The notes beneath the pieces are model-generated. The model did no database searches. It was not told the origin of the DNA and saw only the letters and a list, made by a program, of their open reading frames with translations. Positions 16,545 through 24,400 of a stretch of DNA of 41,241 nt are shown piece by piece. This stretch comes from JBHENC01 sp051000345 (GTDB lineage Bacteria; Acidobacteriota; Blastocatellia; Pyrinomonadales; Pyrinomonadaceae). The stretch is from contig JBPCOJ010000021.1 in NCBI GenBank assembly GCA_051000345.1, positions 1 through 41,241 on the forward strand, written 5' to 3'. The position numbers and the translations under genes are program-made. Every line of letters starts with the position of its first letter. Within the stretch, counting starts at the first letter, position 1.

Positions 16545-17204
16545 ATGATGAAGAAGGCTATGACAAGTTATTTGATGCCCGCGAACAAAAAGCGTGAAGA
16601 CGGCTTTTCGCTCATGGAATTAATGATCGCAATGACGATTACGCTCGTCATTATGGTGGCGGCGAGCACTTTGCTTTCCAACTCTCTCGGCACGCGTTCA
16701 CGCGAAAACCGCAAATCGGATGCGCTCGCCGATGTGCAGCGCGCGCTCAATATTGTGTCGCGCGAGATCGCCAATTCCGGTTTCGGGCTGGAGAATGACA
16801 ACGGAATTATCATCGCCGATTCCGGCAATACACAACTACGCTTTCGCGCGAACATCGACAACACCAACAACACCACAACGAATCCCGGCGAAGACGTAAC
16901 CTACTATTTATCGAATTTCCGGCTCGCGCGTTACGACAAGAATGCAGTTGCAGGCGCGGAGACGACTGCGCTTCTCGCCAATCGTATCGACACTCTGACT
17001 TTTGATTACTACGACGTTAACGCCGCCGGAACAACTGTCTCGGCAACGGTAAATGCTCCGGCTGTGCCTACCGCCCGCACCGTGCGCGTCAAGATAACTG
17101 TGAGCGTGACGTTGCCTGAGATGATCGGTGAACCGGCTTCGACGGAGCGTTTGACCAGCGAAGTTTCATTGCGCAACGCACCGACTGTAACCACCGGATA
17201 TTGA
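16545..17204 (+). CDS. Type IV pilus minor pilin, PilW type
   Basis: Third prepilin. A 20-residue leader ends KKREDG and is followed by FSLMELMIAMTITLVIMVAA, with the position-5 glutamate present. The mature part starts with ADVQRALNIVSREIANSGFGLE, a PilW-like segment, then a beta-rich domain of about 130 residues. The total of 219 aa is somewhat shorter than Proteobacterial PilW. A GGGACGG sequence sits just before ATG 16545. It would act with the FimT/PilV/PilX-type neighbours to initiate pilus assembly, by analogy with known minor pilin operons. Confidence 0.82.
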   Translation: MMKKAMTSYLMPANKKREDGFSLMELMIAMTITLVIMVAASTLLSNSLGTRSRENRKSDALADVQRALNIVSREIANSGFGLENDNGIIIADSGNTQLRFRANIDNTNNTTTNPGEDVTYYLSNFRLARYDKNAVAGAETTALLANRIDTLTFDYYDVNAAGTTVSATVNAPAVPTARTVRVKITVSVTLPEMIGEPASTERLTSEVSLRNAPTVTTGY

Positions 17205-17235
17205 GTTGTTCGTTCAACGGATAAGGAAGATTTCG

Positions 17236-18969
17236 ATGTACCCCACACAAGGACTTACGTGCGTTGCCGTGCGGCGCAAAAACGAGCGCGGCGCGGCGCT
17301 ACTTACGACGCTGCTGATTTCCATGTTGCTTTTAGCGGCGGGCGGCGCGCTGATCGTTTCAACATCGCTGACAACGTCGAACACCTATGATTCAACCGCC
17401 GAAGCGAAAGCCTATTATTCAGCTGAAGCGGGCTTGCAGGCGTCGCTCAATGTCCTGCGCGGCAAAGTTACGTCCAGTCCTGCCGGTGTCACAATGTCCT
17501 TCCGCAATGCCCTCACGCTTGCGACTTCCAACGACGTTGCGGGCGGCGATGCAACTACCTACGCGCGCCTTTCCAGATGGCTGCCGTATTCCACACGAAC
17601 GACTCCGGGAACCAACGTCGCCGTTGACTCGAACAACACCGGATACAACATCAAGGTGACAGACCCGGACAATTCCAATCTTGTGTCCTTTACCACAACC
17701 GGCTCGATTGACGACGGCAGCAACACAAAAACCTTTCCCGGGCTGTCCCCCAGTTCATCGGCAACCATCACGATTAACGACGTTACAGGCACTAACATTA
17801 ACGCTTACCCGACGGCCGCCAATCAGCAGATGATTAGCATTCGGGTGCAAGCCACACGTTTCGGCGCAACTATCCCGGAAACAAAATTTTCAATCAGAAT
17901 ACACCAGACCGCGCCCTTTGAAGGAGTCGGCTATCTGACCGGAAAGATTACCCCCGGAACGATTACCAACACGACCAGCACCGTGCAATTCAACTACACT
18001 CTTCCCTCAACGAAAGTTAATGAAGGCACATACACCGTCAATTCCAATCCGCTGCCGCTTGTTGCGCCTAACGTTAGCGGCGGAGTGACGACGGCTCTCG
18101 CTTCGATCACCGCTCCCGATCCGCAACGTCTGCTCGTCCAATCAACGGGTACCGGGCCGAAGGGAGCGCGCAAACAGTTGGAGATGATCGTCAATAGCTC
18201 GCTCTTTAATGTAGCGCCGCCTTCGCCCATCACGATTCGCGGAGCGGATGACCAGTCGCAATCCATGACGTTCAGTCTCGGCACTAGCAACGCGAAATAT
18301 TACACCGGTAAGGATAACGCGGGCATCGAAGGCCAGCAGCCAACCGTTGCCATCAGCTTGCATGACTGGACAGCGGGCAATGCCGGCGTCATTAAAGGTT
18401 CTACCGTTGACGCTCCGCAACTTAGCGTTCTCGATATAAATCCTATTCCAAACCCGTGGACTCCGACGCTTCTCCCCGTTCCGGCATCGCCACCGCCGAC
18501 CGCGCTCACTCCATACTTTCTGCGCACAGCGGATGCCGCGCGCCGATTTCTCGATAGCTCGGAGACAACCGCACGGGCACAAGGTCGATACTACACCTCG
18601 CTTAATGGCTATGCCGATACGGGAGTGAGAGGCGACGCTGCTTTTACCTTCGTTGATGGCGATTGCAATTTAGATGGCGGGACAGGTCTTCTTATCGTCA
18701 CCGGCAACCTGACATTGAAGGGAAACAACGGCTTCGACGGCATTATTATTTTGCTCGGAAACGGCCATGTAGAACGCAGCGGCGGCGGCAATGGCGGCAC
18801 CTACGGCGCAATGGTGATCGGCAGCGTGGATCGCACGGCAGGAGACTTCCGCGCTCCATATTTCGACGTCTCTGGCGGCGGCGGTTTGACCTTTCAAAGC
18901 GATTACAATTCAAAGAAGCGTGCCAATAACATCAGCGGACTCGGCGTCGCCGGAGTCATCGAAAAATAA
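17236..18969 (+). CDS. PilX-like pilus assembly protein, large C-terminal domain
   Basis: Fourth gene of the pilin operon, 577 residues from ATG 17236, which has AAGGAAG about 7 bases upstream (an earlier in-frame start at 17206 lacks this). The N-terminal region ERGAALLTTLLISMLLLAAGGALIV followed by AEAKAYYSAEAGLQASLNVLRG is the PilX N-terminal signature; like PilX it has no classic G/F-x4-E prepilin box. The rest is a long Ser/Thr/Asn-rich beta-type domain ending in a glycine-rich region (GGGNGGTYGAMVIGS), much larger than Neisseria or Pseudomonas PilX. The C-terminal part could be exposed at the pilus tip; this is inference. Confidence 0.8.
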   Translation: MYPTQGLTCVAVRRKNERGAALLTTLLISMLLLAAGGALIVSTSLTTSNTYDSTAEAKAYYSAEAGLQASLNVLRGKVTSSPAGVTMSFRNALTLATSNDVAGGDATTYARLSRWLPYSTRTTPGTNVAVDSNNTGYNIKVTDPDNSNLVSFTTTGSIDDGSNTKTFPGLSPSSSATITINDVTGTNINAYPTAANQQMISIRVQATRFGATIPETKFSIRIHQTAPFEGVGYLTGKITPGTITNTTSTVQFNYTLPSTKVNEGTYTVNSNPLPLVAPNVSGGVTTALASITAPDPQRLLVQSTGTGPKGARKQLEMIVNSSLFNVAPPSPITIRGADDQSQSMTFSLGTSNAKYYTGKDNAGIEGQQPTVAISLHDWTAGNAGVIKGSTVDAPQLSVLDINPIPNPWTPTLLPVPASPPPTALTPYFLRTADAARRFLDSSETTARAQGRYYTSLNGYADTGVRGDAAFTFVDGDCNLDGGTGLLIVTGNLTLKGNNGFDGIIILLGNGHVERSGGGNGGTYGAMVIGSVDRTAGDFRAPYFDVSGGGGLTFQSDYNSKKRANNISGLGVAGVIEK

Positions 18970-19000
18970 ACTCCGTCGCTTTTGTAAGGTTTGTCAGAAA

Positions 19001-19042
19001 CGGGCGCGTGCATCTTCACCGAAGCCGCGCCCGCCTTTTTTT
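19001..19042 (+). terminator. Rho-independent terminator of the pilin operon
   Basis: CGGGCGCG (19001-19008) pairs with CGCGCCCG (19026-19033) around a 17-base loop and is followed by CC and a run of seven Ts. It lies 32 bases after the PilX-like gene, separating the pilin operon from the regulator gene. Confidence 0.8.
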
Positions 19043-19060
19043 GTGTCGCCAACAACTTGC

Positions 19061-19089
19061 TTGACATACGCACGCACGGCTCTTACCAT
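19061..19089 (+). promoter_or_regulatory. Sigma-70-type promoter for the NtrC-family regulator
   Basis: A perfect -35 TTGACA (19061-19066), a 17-base spacer and -10 TACCAT (19084-19089) follow the pilin operon terminator directly. Transcription would start near 19096, about 80 bases before the regulator ATG. The regulator therefore appears to be expressed independently of the sigma-54 operon. Confidence 0.7.
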
Positions 19090-19176
19090 CCGTTTCGATT
19101 GTGCAAACGCTTCCCTTTTTCTTTATTCCTTTCGCCCGCATCACGGATTTGCGCTCACCGCCCGCGCGTATAAAAC

Positions 19177-20577
19177 ATGCCTGACATTCTGCTCGTTGAA
19201 GACAAAGAAAGTTTGCGACACGTCCTGCGCTTAACATTGGAAGCGGCTGGCTACGCTGTGACCGAAAGCGCCGACGCGCGCGCCGCTGCGCAGGAAATAG
19301 CGCGTGCTCCGCATAAACTCGTGCTGACGGATTTGCGTATGCCGCACGGCAGCGGCCTAGACGTGCTGCGTGCCGCGCGTCAAGCAGACCCGGATATTCC
19401 CGTCATCGTGATGACCGCTTACGGCTCGATTGACGAAGCCGTGCAAGCGATGAAGGACGGCGCGCAGGACTTTCTGCAAAAGCCCGTTGACTCGAATCAT
19501 TTACTACTGCTCGTCGAACGCGCGCTCGAAGCATCACGGCTGCGCACGGAAAACATATTACTGCGCGAAGAATGGTCACGCCGCTACGGTTTCCCGCGCA
19601 TCCTCGGCGAATCCGAAGCCATCAAGCGCGCCGTCGCCGAAACACAACGCGTCGCACAAACAGAGGCCACCGTCCTGCTCCTTGGCGAGAGCGGCACAGG
19701 CAAGGAATTATTCGCGCGCGCCGTTCATTATCTTTCCGCGCGAGGCCAGAAAAACGACAAACCGTTTGTCGCCATCAACTGCGCGGCGATTCCCGAAACC
19801 TTAATTGAAAATGAACTCTTCGGCCACGAGCGCGGCGCGTTCACAGGCGCGACTGACCGCCGTTTAGGAAAATTTGAACTCGCGTCGGGCGGCACGATCT
19901 TTCTGGACGAAATAGGCGAGATGCCTTTAAGCGTGCAAGGTAAACTTTTGCGCGCCATCGAAGAAAAAACGATTGACCGCATCGGCGGGCGCGCGTCGAT
20001 TCCTGTGGACGTGCGCATCGTCGCCGCGACCAACAGAGATTTACGCCAAGCGGCGGAAGCGGGCGAGTTCCGTAGTGATCTGTTTTTTCGTCTCGCCGTC
20101 TTTCCCATAGAGATTCCGCCCTTGCGCGAGCGCGTGCAGGACATTGCGCTTCTCGCCGCGCACTTCGCCGCAAAGCTCGGCAAGGAACTGCGCGGACGCC
20201 ATGCAACCTTGAGCGATGCGAGCCTCGCCGCGCTCGAAGCTCATCCATGGCATGGCAATGTGCGCGAGCTGCAAAACGCCATCGAGCGCGCCTGCATTCT
20301 CGCCGACAGCGCAATCATCGAACCCGCCGACCTCGGACTCGCTGCGCCTTCGCAATTAAGGAATGAAGCGCAATTATTTATTGATCTCGATACGTCCGGC
20401 ACGCTCGCCGAAGCTTCAGGGCGCGCGGCGCAGTTCGTCGAACGCCGCAAAATACAGGAAGCACTCGAAGCGCATCACGGCAACAAAACGCGCGTCGCCG
20501 AAGCTTTGGGCGTCAGCTATAAAACTCTGCTCACCAAAATCAAAGACTACAATCTCTCAGCGCACAATGAGCAATAA
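19177..20577 (+). CDS. NtrC/PilR-family sigma-54-dependent response regulator
   Basis: Cytosolic transcription activator that opens sigma-54 promoters after phosphorylation. The receiver domain (1-120) has phospho-acceptor D52 in VLTDLRMPHG. The AAA+ domain (about 142-370) has Walker A GESGTGKE (170-177), the sigma-54-contacting GAFTGA loop (220-225) and Walker B IFLDEIGEM. A Fis-type helix-turn-helix (about 430-460, NKTRVAEALGVSYKTLLTKIK) ends the protein. Its position beside a sigma-54-driven pilin operon makes it a PilR-like candidate, but no partner histidine kinase lies in the window. No Shine-Dalgarno precedes ATG 19177. The last 11 bases overlap the start of murJ. Confidence 0.95.
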   Translation: MPDILLVEDKESLRHVLRLTLEAAGYAVTESADARAAAQEIARAPHKLVLTDLRMPHGSGLDVLRAARQADPDIPVIVMTAYGSIDEAVQAMKDGAQDFLQKPVDSNHLLLLVERALEASRLRTENILLREEWSRRYGFPRILGESEAIKRAVAETQRVAQTEATVLLLGESGTGKELFARAVHYLSARGQKNDKPFVAINCAAIPETLIENELFGHERGAFTGATDRRLGKFELASGGTIFLDEIGEMPLSVQGKLLRAIEEKTIDRIGGRASIPVDVRIVAATNRDLRQAAEAGEFRSDLFFRLAVFPIEIPPLRERVQDIALLAAHFAAKLGKELRGRHATLSDASLAALEAHPWHGNVRELQNAIERACILADSAIIEPADLGLAAPSQLRNEAQLFIDLDTSGTLAEASGRAAQFVERRKIQEALEAHHGNKTRVAEALGVSYKTLLTKIKDYNLSAHNEQ

Positions 20578-22333
20578 TCCGAAGGCCGATTCACAGAACG
20601 CACAGGGCGGCGCTGTTGAAGAAACAGAACCACGCACGGATGCGGGCATCGTTGCGGGCGAAGCGGAAGTGACAGTCGGCACGGCTGAAGGCGAATCCGT
20701 CGGCGAGCAAAAGACCGCGCAGCGCGAGCGCGACGCGAGCACAGGCCGCCACGCCTTTCTCGTCGGCGCGGGCATTCTCTTAAGCCGCATTATCGGCCTC
20801 GTTCGCCAGCGCGTGTTTGCTTCTTACTTCGGCGTTTCGGAGGCTAGCGACGCTTTCACGGCAGCCTTTCGCATTCCGAATTTCTTACAGAATGTTTTCG
20901 GCGAAGGCGCTCTCTCGGCTTCCTTCATTCCCGTTTACGCGAAGCTTCTAGCTGGCAAAGACGAACGCGAAGCCGGACGCGTTGCGGGCGCTGTCTTCGC
21001 GCTGCTCGCGCTCGTAACATCGATCCTCGTGCTCGTCGGCGTGCTGACGACGCCTTATATTATCAACGCCATTGCGCCGGGCTTCGAGGGCGAGAAACGC
21101 GCATTAACGATTCGTCTCGTCAAGATACTTTTTCCGGGCGCGGGGCTGCTAGTGTTGTCTGCTTGGTGTCTCGGCGTGCTTAACAGCCACAAGCGCTTCT
21201 TTCTTTCTTACACCGCGCCGGTTATCTGGAACATAGCCATTATCGCCGCGCTCTTTGGTTGGGGCAGCCACGCGGCGCAATCTCCGCTAACAGAACGCAT
21301 CGCGCAATTTAGGCTGGCAGAAGTCGTCGCGTGGGGTTCTGTGATCGGCAGTTTTCTACAATTCGGCGTGCAGCTTCCGACTGTGCTGCGGCTCGTCAAG
21401 CATTTGCATTTCACATTCGATGTCGCGTCGCAGAGTGTGCGCACGGTTGTTCGCAATTTTCTTCCGGTCTTTTTCAGTCGCGGCGTCGTGCAGATTAGCG
21501 CTTACGTCGATTCGCTGCTGGCAAGCTTGCTCGGCAACGGCCCTATGACTGCGCTCAGTTACACGCAGAGTTTATACACGCTGCCCGTAAGTCTCTTCGG
21601 CATGTCGATTTCAGCGGCGGAGTTGCCAGCGATGGCGAGCGCGCTCGGCAACAAGGAAGAGATCGCTGAAAAGTTGCGCGAACGGCTTGATGCGGGGCTG
21701 CGGCGAATAGCCTTTTATGTCGTGCCGTCGTCAATGGCGTTTCTCGCGCTCGGCGATGTCATTACGGCGGCGCTTTATCAAAGCGGGAAATTCGGCAGCA
21801 GCGATTCCCTTTACGTGTGGGGCATTCTCGCAGGCTCCTCCGTCGGCTTGCTCGCTTCCACGCTCGGCAGGCTTTACTCTTCGACTTACTACGCGCTGCA
21901 CGACACGCGCAGGCCGCTTTTGTTTGCCGTAGTGCGCGTGACGCTGACCATCGTGCTGGGTTATTTGTTCGCCATTCCGCTGCCGCGCCTTCTCGGTCTG
22001 GACATCAAGTGGGGAGCCGCAGGACTTACGGCTTCGGCAGGAATCGCCGGATGGGTCGAGTTCGCCTTGCTGCGCCGCACGCTCAACCGGCGCATAGGGA
22101 AAACAGGCTTGCCTTTTCCTTATGTGGCAAAATTGTGGGCGGCGGCGGCAATCAGCGCGGGACTCGGCTGGGCTGTCAAATTGCTGATCGGGCATCCGCA
22201 TCCGATCTTCGTCGCTTTTTTCGTGCTCGGCGCTTACGGACTCGCGTATTTCAGTTTAACTTCCCTGCTCAAGCTGCCGGAAGCCGTCGCCGTCGTCGGA
22301 AAATTCACACGCCTTTTACGCAGAAGCCGATAG
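20567..22333 (+). CDS. murJ: Lipid II flippase MurJ
   Basis: Inner-membrane flippase of the MVF/MOP family that moves lipid II outward for peptidoglycan synthesis. About 14 membrane segments begin with FLVGAGILLSRIIGLVRQRVF; SDAFTAAFRIPNFLQNVFGEGALSASFIPVY is the signature N-lobe sequence. The 588 residues include a polar, Glu/Ala/Thr-rich N-terminal extension of about 60 residues before the first helix, unusual for MurJ. ATG 20567 overlaps the upstream regulator by 11 bases in another frame, with no clear ribosome site; later methionines would cut into the membrane domain. The overlap suggests coupled translation with the regulator. Confidence 0.93.
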   Translation: MSNNPKADSQNAQGGAVEETEPRTDAGIVAGEAEVTVGTAEGESVGEQKTAQRERDASTGRHAFLVGAGILLSRIIGLVRQRVFASYFGVSEASDAFTAAFRIPNFLQNVFGEGALSASFIPVYAKLLAGKDEREAGRVAGAVFALLALVTSILVLVGVLTTPYIINAIAPGFEGEKRALTIRLVKILFPGAGLLVLSAWCLGVLNSHKRFFLSYTAPVIWNIAIIAALFGWGSHAAQSPLTERIAQFRLAEVVAWGSVIGSFLQFGVQLPTVLRLVKHLHFTFDVASQSVRTVVRNFLPVFFSRGVVQISAYVDSLLASLLGNGPMTALSYTQSLYTLPVSLFGMSISAAELPAMASALGNKEEIAEKLRERLDAGLRRIAFYVVPSSMAFLALGDVITAALYQSGKFGSSDSLYVWGILAGSSVGLLASTLGRLYSSTYYALHDTRRPLLFAVVRVTLTIVLGYLFAIPLPRLLGLDIKWGAAGLTASAGIAGWVEFALLRRTLNRRIGKTGLPFPYVAKLWAAAAISAGLGWAVKLLIGHPHPIFVAFFVLGAYGLAYFSLTSLLKLPEAVAVVGKFTRLLRRSR

Positions 22334-22358
22334 CCGCGAACTGTCTTTATCAGCTAAT

Positions 22359-22408
22359 GATATTCTGCTAAGAACCGTGACAAAACGTTTTACGATTATT
22401 CTGCTAAG
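22359..22408 (+). repeat. Two direct repeats GAT(T)ATTCTGCTAAG upstream of the PEP-CTERM genes
   Basis: Copies at 22359-22372 and 22394-22408 share ATTCTGCTAAG, with starts 35 bases apart, a little over three helical turns. They lie after the murJ stop and 145-190 bases upstream of the first PEP-CTERM gene, in a position suited to binding of a regulator to one DNA face. Confidence 0.45.
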
Positions 22409-22456
22409 GCGCGGAAACTTTTGGAAGCGGGTCTCGATTCCCACTTTCCTAGAACC

Positions 22457-22492
22457 AGAGAGATGAAAGCTCTTATTGCTCCGGCCTTCTAG
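22457..22492 (+). promoter_or_regulatory. Conserved leader block, copy 1
   Basis: About 35 bases with the pattern AGAG, ATG, AAGCTCTT, TTGC, GCC, CTA. They resemble the block at 23227-23259 that precedes the second PEP-CTERM gene. AGAG and CTCT can pair as a short stem. Function is unknown; a shared regulatory or RNA element is the simplest reading. Confidence 0.4.
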
Positions 22493-22552
22493 TAACGCGT
22501 GACGCGAACGACGAGGCAAACCATCAACAAACTTCGCAGAGGGAACAAAATC

Positions 22553-23215
22553 ATGATCCGCAAACTTCTTTTGACAGCCGCCGCAGTCGTGATACTGATG
22601 TCCGTCAACGCAGCCACTTACGCTGACACTGTTACGCTCACAGGCCGCGCCGGAACCGGCGTGACGGCGCAAATCTCCAACTTCTCGCTCACAGGCAACC
22701 AGTTCTGCTTTACCATTACCAATACTTCCGTCGCGCCCGGCTCAACCGGCACGATCACCAACATCGGATTCAATCTGCCGGGAATTTCGGGCGGCACTTT
22801 CACATTAAATCAGGCCAGCGGCAGCGGCAGTTACACGCTGGTCAATAGCGTTCAGGCCAATGCCACAGGCGTGAATACGACGCTCGACTTTTCGCTTGAA
22901 ACCGTGAAGCCGAACGGCACTGTGTCGAGCAACTTCAACGGCGGCTTTACTCAAAGCGGAATCGCCGGCGGTCAATTTGCAACCTTCTGCGTGACCGGCA
23001 ATTTCGGCAACCTGTCAGCGCTGCAGATTGCACAATCCATCCTCGCACGCTTCCAAGCGGTTAACGGCGGCGGCAGCGATGTCGCAGCAGGCGGCGGCGG
23101 CGGCACGCCTCCTCCCGCGCCTGTTCCCGAACCGGCGACGATGATTCTGCTCGGCACAGGCTTAGCCGGAATCGCCTCGAAGATGCGCAAGCGCCGTCAA
23201 GCGACACAAGAATAA
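22553..23215 (+). CDS. PEP-CTERM sorting domain protein (first of pair)
   Basis: Secreted protein of 220 residues destined for exosortase-type processing. The signal peptide (about 1-24, ending ATYAD) is followed by a beta-rich domain with one Cys in GNQFCFTITN and another in QFATFCVTGN. A Gly/Pro linker comes next, and the C-terminal tripartite signal follows: VPEPATM, a hydrophobic segment (ILLGTGLAGIA) and basic KMRKRR. ATG 22553 is preceded by AGAGGGA, favouring it over an upstream in-frame start at 22499. No exosortase is encoded in the window. The signal peptide and C-terminal signal match the following gene while the central domain does not, suggesting a modular pair. Its surface or extracellular function is not evident. 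Confidence 0.88.
   Translation: MIRKLLLTAAAVVILMSVNAATYADTVTLTGRAGTGVTAQISNFSLTGNQFCFTITNTSVAPGSTGTITNIGFNLPGISGGTFTLNQASGSGSYTLVNSVQANATGVNTTLDFSLETVKPNGTVSSNFNGGFTQSGIAGGQFATFCVTGNFGNLSALQIAQSILARFQAVNGGGSDVAAGGGGGTPPPAPVPEPATMILLGTGLAGIASKMRKRRQATQE
23123..23196 (+). repeat. 74-base near-identical repeat encoding the PEP-CTERM signal (copy 1; copy 2 at 23960-24033)
   Basis: The two 74-base segments differ at only three positions, all synonymous third-codon changes, whereas the central coding regions of the two genes do not align by eye. The repeat spans VPEPAT through the basic tail. Confidence 0.85.
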
Positions 23216-23226
23216 CTTAGATATGC

Positions 23227-23259
23227 AGAGCATGTAAGCTCTTTTTGCCCTCGCCTCTA
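23227..23259 (+). promoter_or_regulatory. Conserved leader block, copy 2
   Basis: Matches the block at 22457-22492, with AGAGC, ATG, AAGCTCTT, TTGC and GCCTCTA in the same order. The AGAGC/GCTCT stem followed by TTTTT could alternatively be a weak terminator of the first PEP-CTERM gene. Confidence 0.4.
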
Positions 23260-23326
23260 CGCACCGCTCGATTGTCTGTGTAGGCGATTTACTACCAACT
23301 ATTTTTGCAAGGATAAGGTGATTTGT

Positions 23327-24052
23327 ATGAAAAAAGTTTTCTCCACCATCGCGCTCGGCTTCGCGGCAATGATCTTTCTCAGCGTCAACGGCGCAACCGC
23401 CTACGCTGATGGAATCGTGCTCCTCGGGCCTAACAACCAAAAGTTAGTGCCGCCGCAAACTGTTCTCGACCTTAATCATCAGGGAAACAGCACCACGGAA
23501 TCCGGTGGCGTGGGATTCAACGGAAGCAGCGATTTTCGCTTCGGCTCAGGCAATTTCGTGAGCGGGCCGCACAACCAGACTATCGCCTTCAGCCAAACCG
23601 GAGCCACGAGTGCCGCCGGACTGCGTATCATCTTCAACATCAACGAGCCGAACGGTCAAAACAGAGACAGCGTCACGCTCAACAATCTGACTTTGACTGC
23701 CTATAACAGCCAGACGGGAGCGGCGACTTTTATCGGCTCCTTCGCTCCCGCGCCGCAAACGCTTCAACAATTTACGCCTGCTCAAGGCTCGACAGCGGAT
23801 TACGTGTTCGGCCTGACTCCTGACGCAATCGCCAGATTGCAAGCGGCACTGGCTGCCGATCCGAATCTGCGTCTCGGATTGTCTGCTAATATCAGCAATG
23901 TGCAGGGCGGCCCTGAGCGCTTCGGTTTCGCTGGCGCTAATAATCCGTCGCCTGCTCCGGTTCCCGAACCGGCGACGATGATTCTACTCGGCACAGGTTT
24001 AGCCGGAATCGCCTCGAAGATGCGCAAACGCCGCAAGGTCTCCGAAGAATAA
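23327..24052 (+). CDS. PEP-CTERM sorting domain protein (second of pair)
   Basis: Secreted protein of 241 residues. The signal peptide ends ATAYAD, close to that of the preceding gene. A polar domain of about 180 residues rich in Asn, Gly and Thr has no cysteines. The C-terminal signal VPEPATMILLGTGLAGIASKMRKRR is identical in protein sequence to that of its neighbour. ATG 23327 has AAGGTG about 7 bases upstream; an in-frame ATT-related start 9 bases earlier is less likely. The mature domain is not one I recognise. It probably shares a transcript or regulator with the first PEP-CTERM gene 111 bases upstream. Processing by a distant exosortase and anchoring or release at the surface is inferred. 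Confidence 0.87.
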   Translation: MKKVFSTIALGFAAMIFLSVNGATAYADGIVLLGPNNQKLVPPQTVLDLNHQGNSTTESGGVGFNGSSDFRFGSGNFVSGPHNQTIAFSQTGATSAAGLRIIFNINEPNGQNRDSVTLNNLTLTAYNSQTGAATFIGSFAPAPQTLQQFTPAQGSTADYVFGLTPDAIARLQAALAADPNLRLGLSANISNVQGGPERFGFAGANNPSPAPVPEPATMILLGTGLAGIASKMRKRRKVSEE

Positions 24053-24096
24053 CGCGGCAGATCATACAAATCGCTCCACCCGCGCGAAATGCGTCG

Positions 24097-24145
24097 CAGG
24101 CCGGACACGGGTTTCATCGCCCGCATCCGGCCTGTTTCGCTTTTT
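24097..24145 (+). terminator. Terminator after the PEP-CTERM pair
   Basis: CAGGCCGGA (24097-24105) pairs with TCCGGCCTG (24126-24134), a 9-bp stem with a 20-base loop that itself contains CGGG/CCCG pairing. TTTCGCTTTTT follows. Confidence 0.8.
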
Positions 24146-24400
24146 GCCCGGAAATAAGCAATTTGCAGTACCTGAAGAATATTTTTCAAATTTCCCGGAT
24201 TTTTTCTGGAGAAGATTATCCATTCGGAATTTACTTTAGTTACCGAAGAAAAGACGGGTTTGGTTGGAAGCGGCAGGCGGGCGATGAGTAGAAAATACTC
24301 CATCGCCTTTTCGTTTTACTGCACAAAGAGGGTGTTGAATTTTGAGAGAACCGCAGACGGTCATTGACCCGCCTGCGGTTCTCTCTCTATTATCCGAAGA
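24146..24400. other. Non-coding gap before nnr with a second hairpin
   Basis: Together with the preceding terminator this forms a 350-base gap. The part from 24146 to 24340 is AT-richer than the coding DNA around it and has no convincing gene. A strong inverted repeat lies at 24344-24388 (GAGAGAACCGCAG paired with CTGCGGTTCTCTC). It ends 12 bases before nnr and has no T-run, so it looks more like a leader structure than a terminator. Confidence 0.55.

Noticed and set aside
22420..22450. tRNA T-arm-like sequence (GGGTCTCGATTCCC)
   Set aside because: The loop is eight bases rather than seven and no acceptor, D or anticodon arms can be placed around it.
22457..22552. Possible cyclic-di-GMP riboswitch upstream of the first PEP-CTERM gene (GGCAAACC and TCCGGCC words)
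   Set aside because: The words are in the wrong order and spacing for the class I fold, and the second PEP-CTERM leader lacks GGCAAACC.
22457..23259. Sigma-54 promoters in front of the PEP-CTERM genes (TTGC words)
   Set aside because: The -24 positions read GAAAGC and GTAAGC, lacking the GG dinucleotide at the required 10-base spacing.
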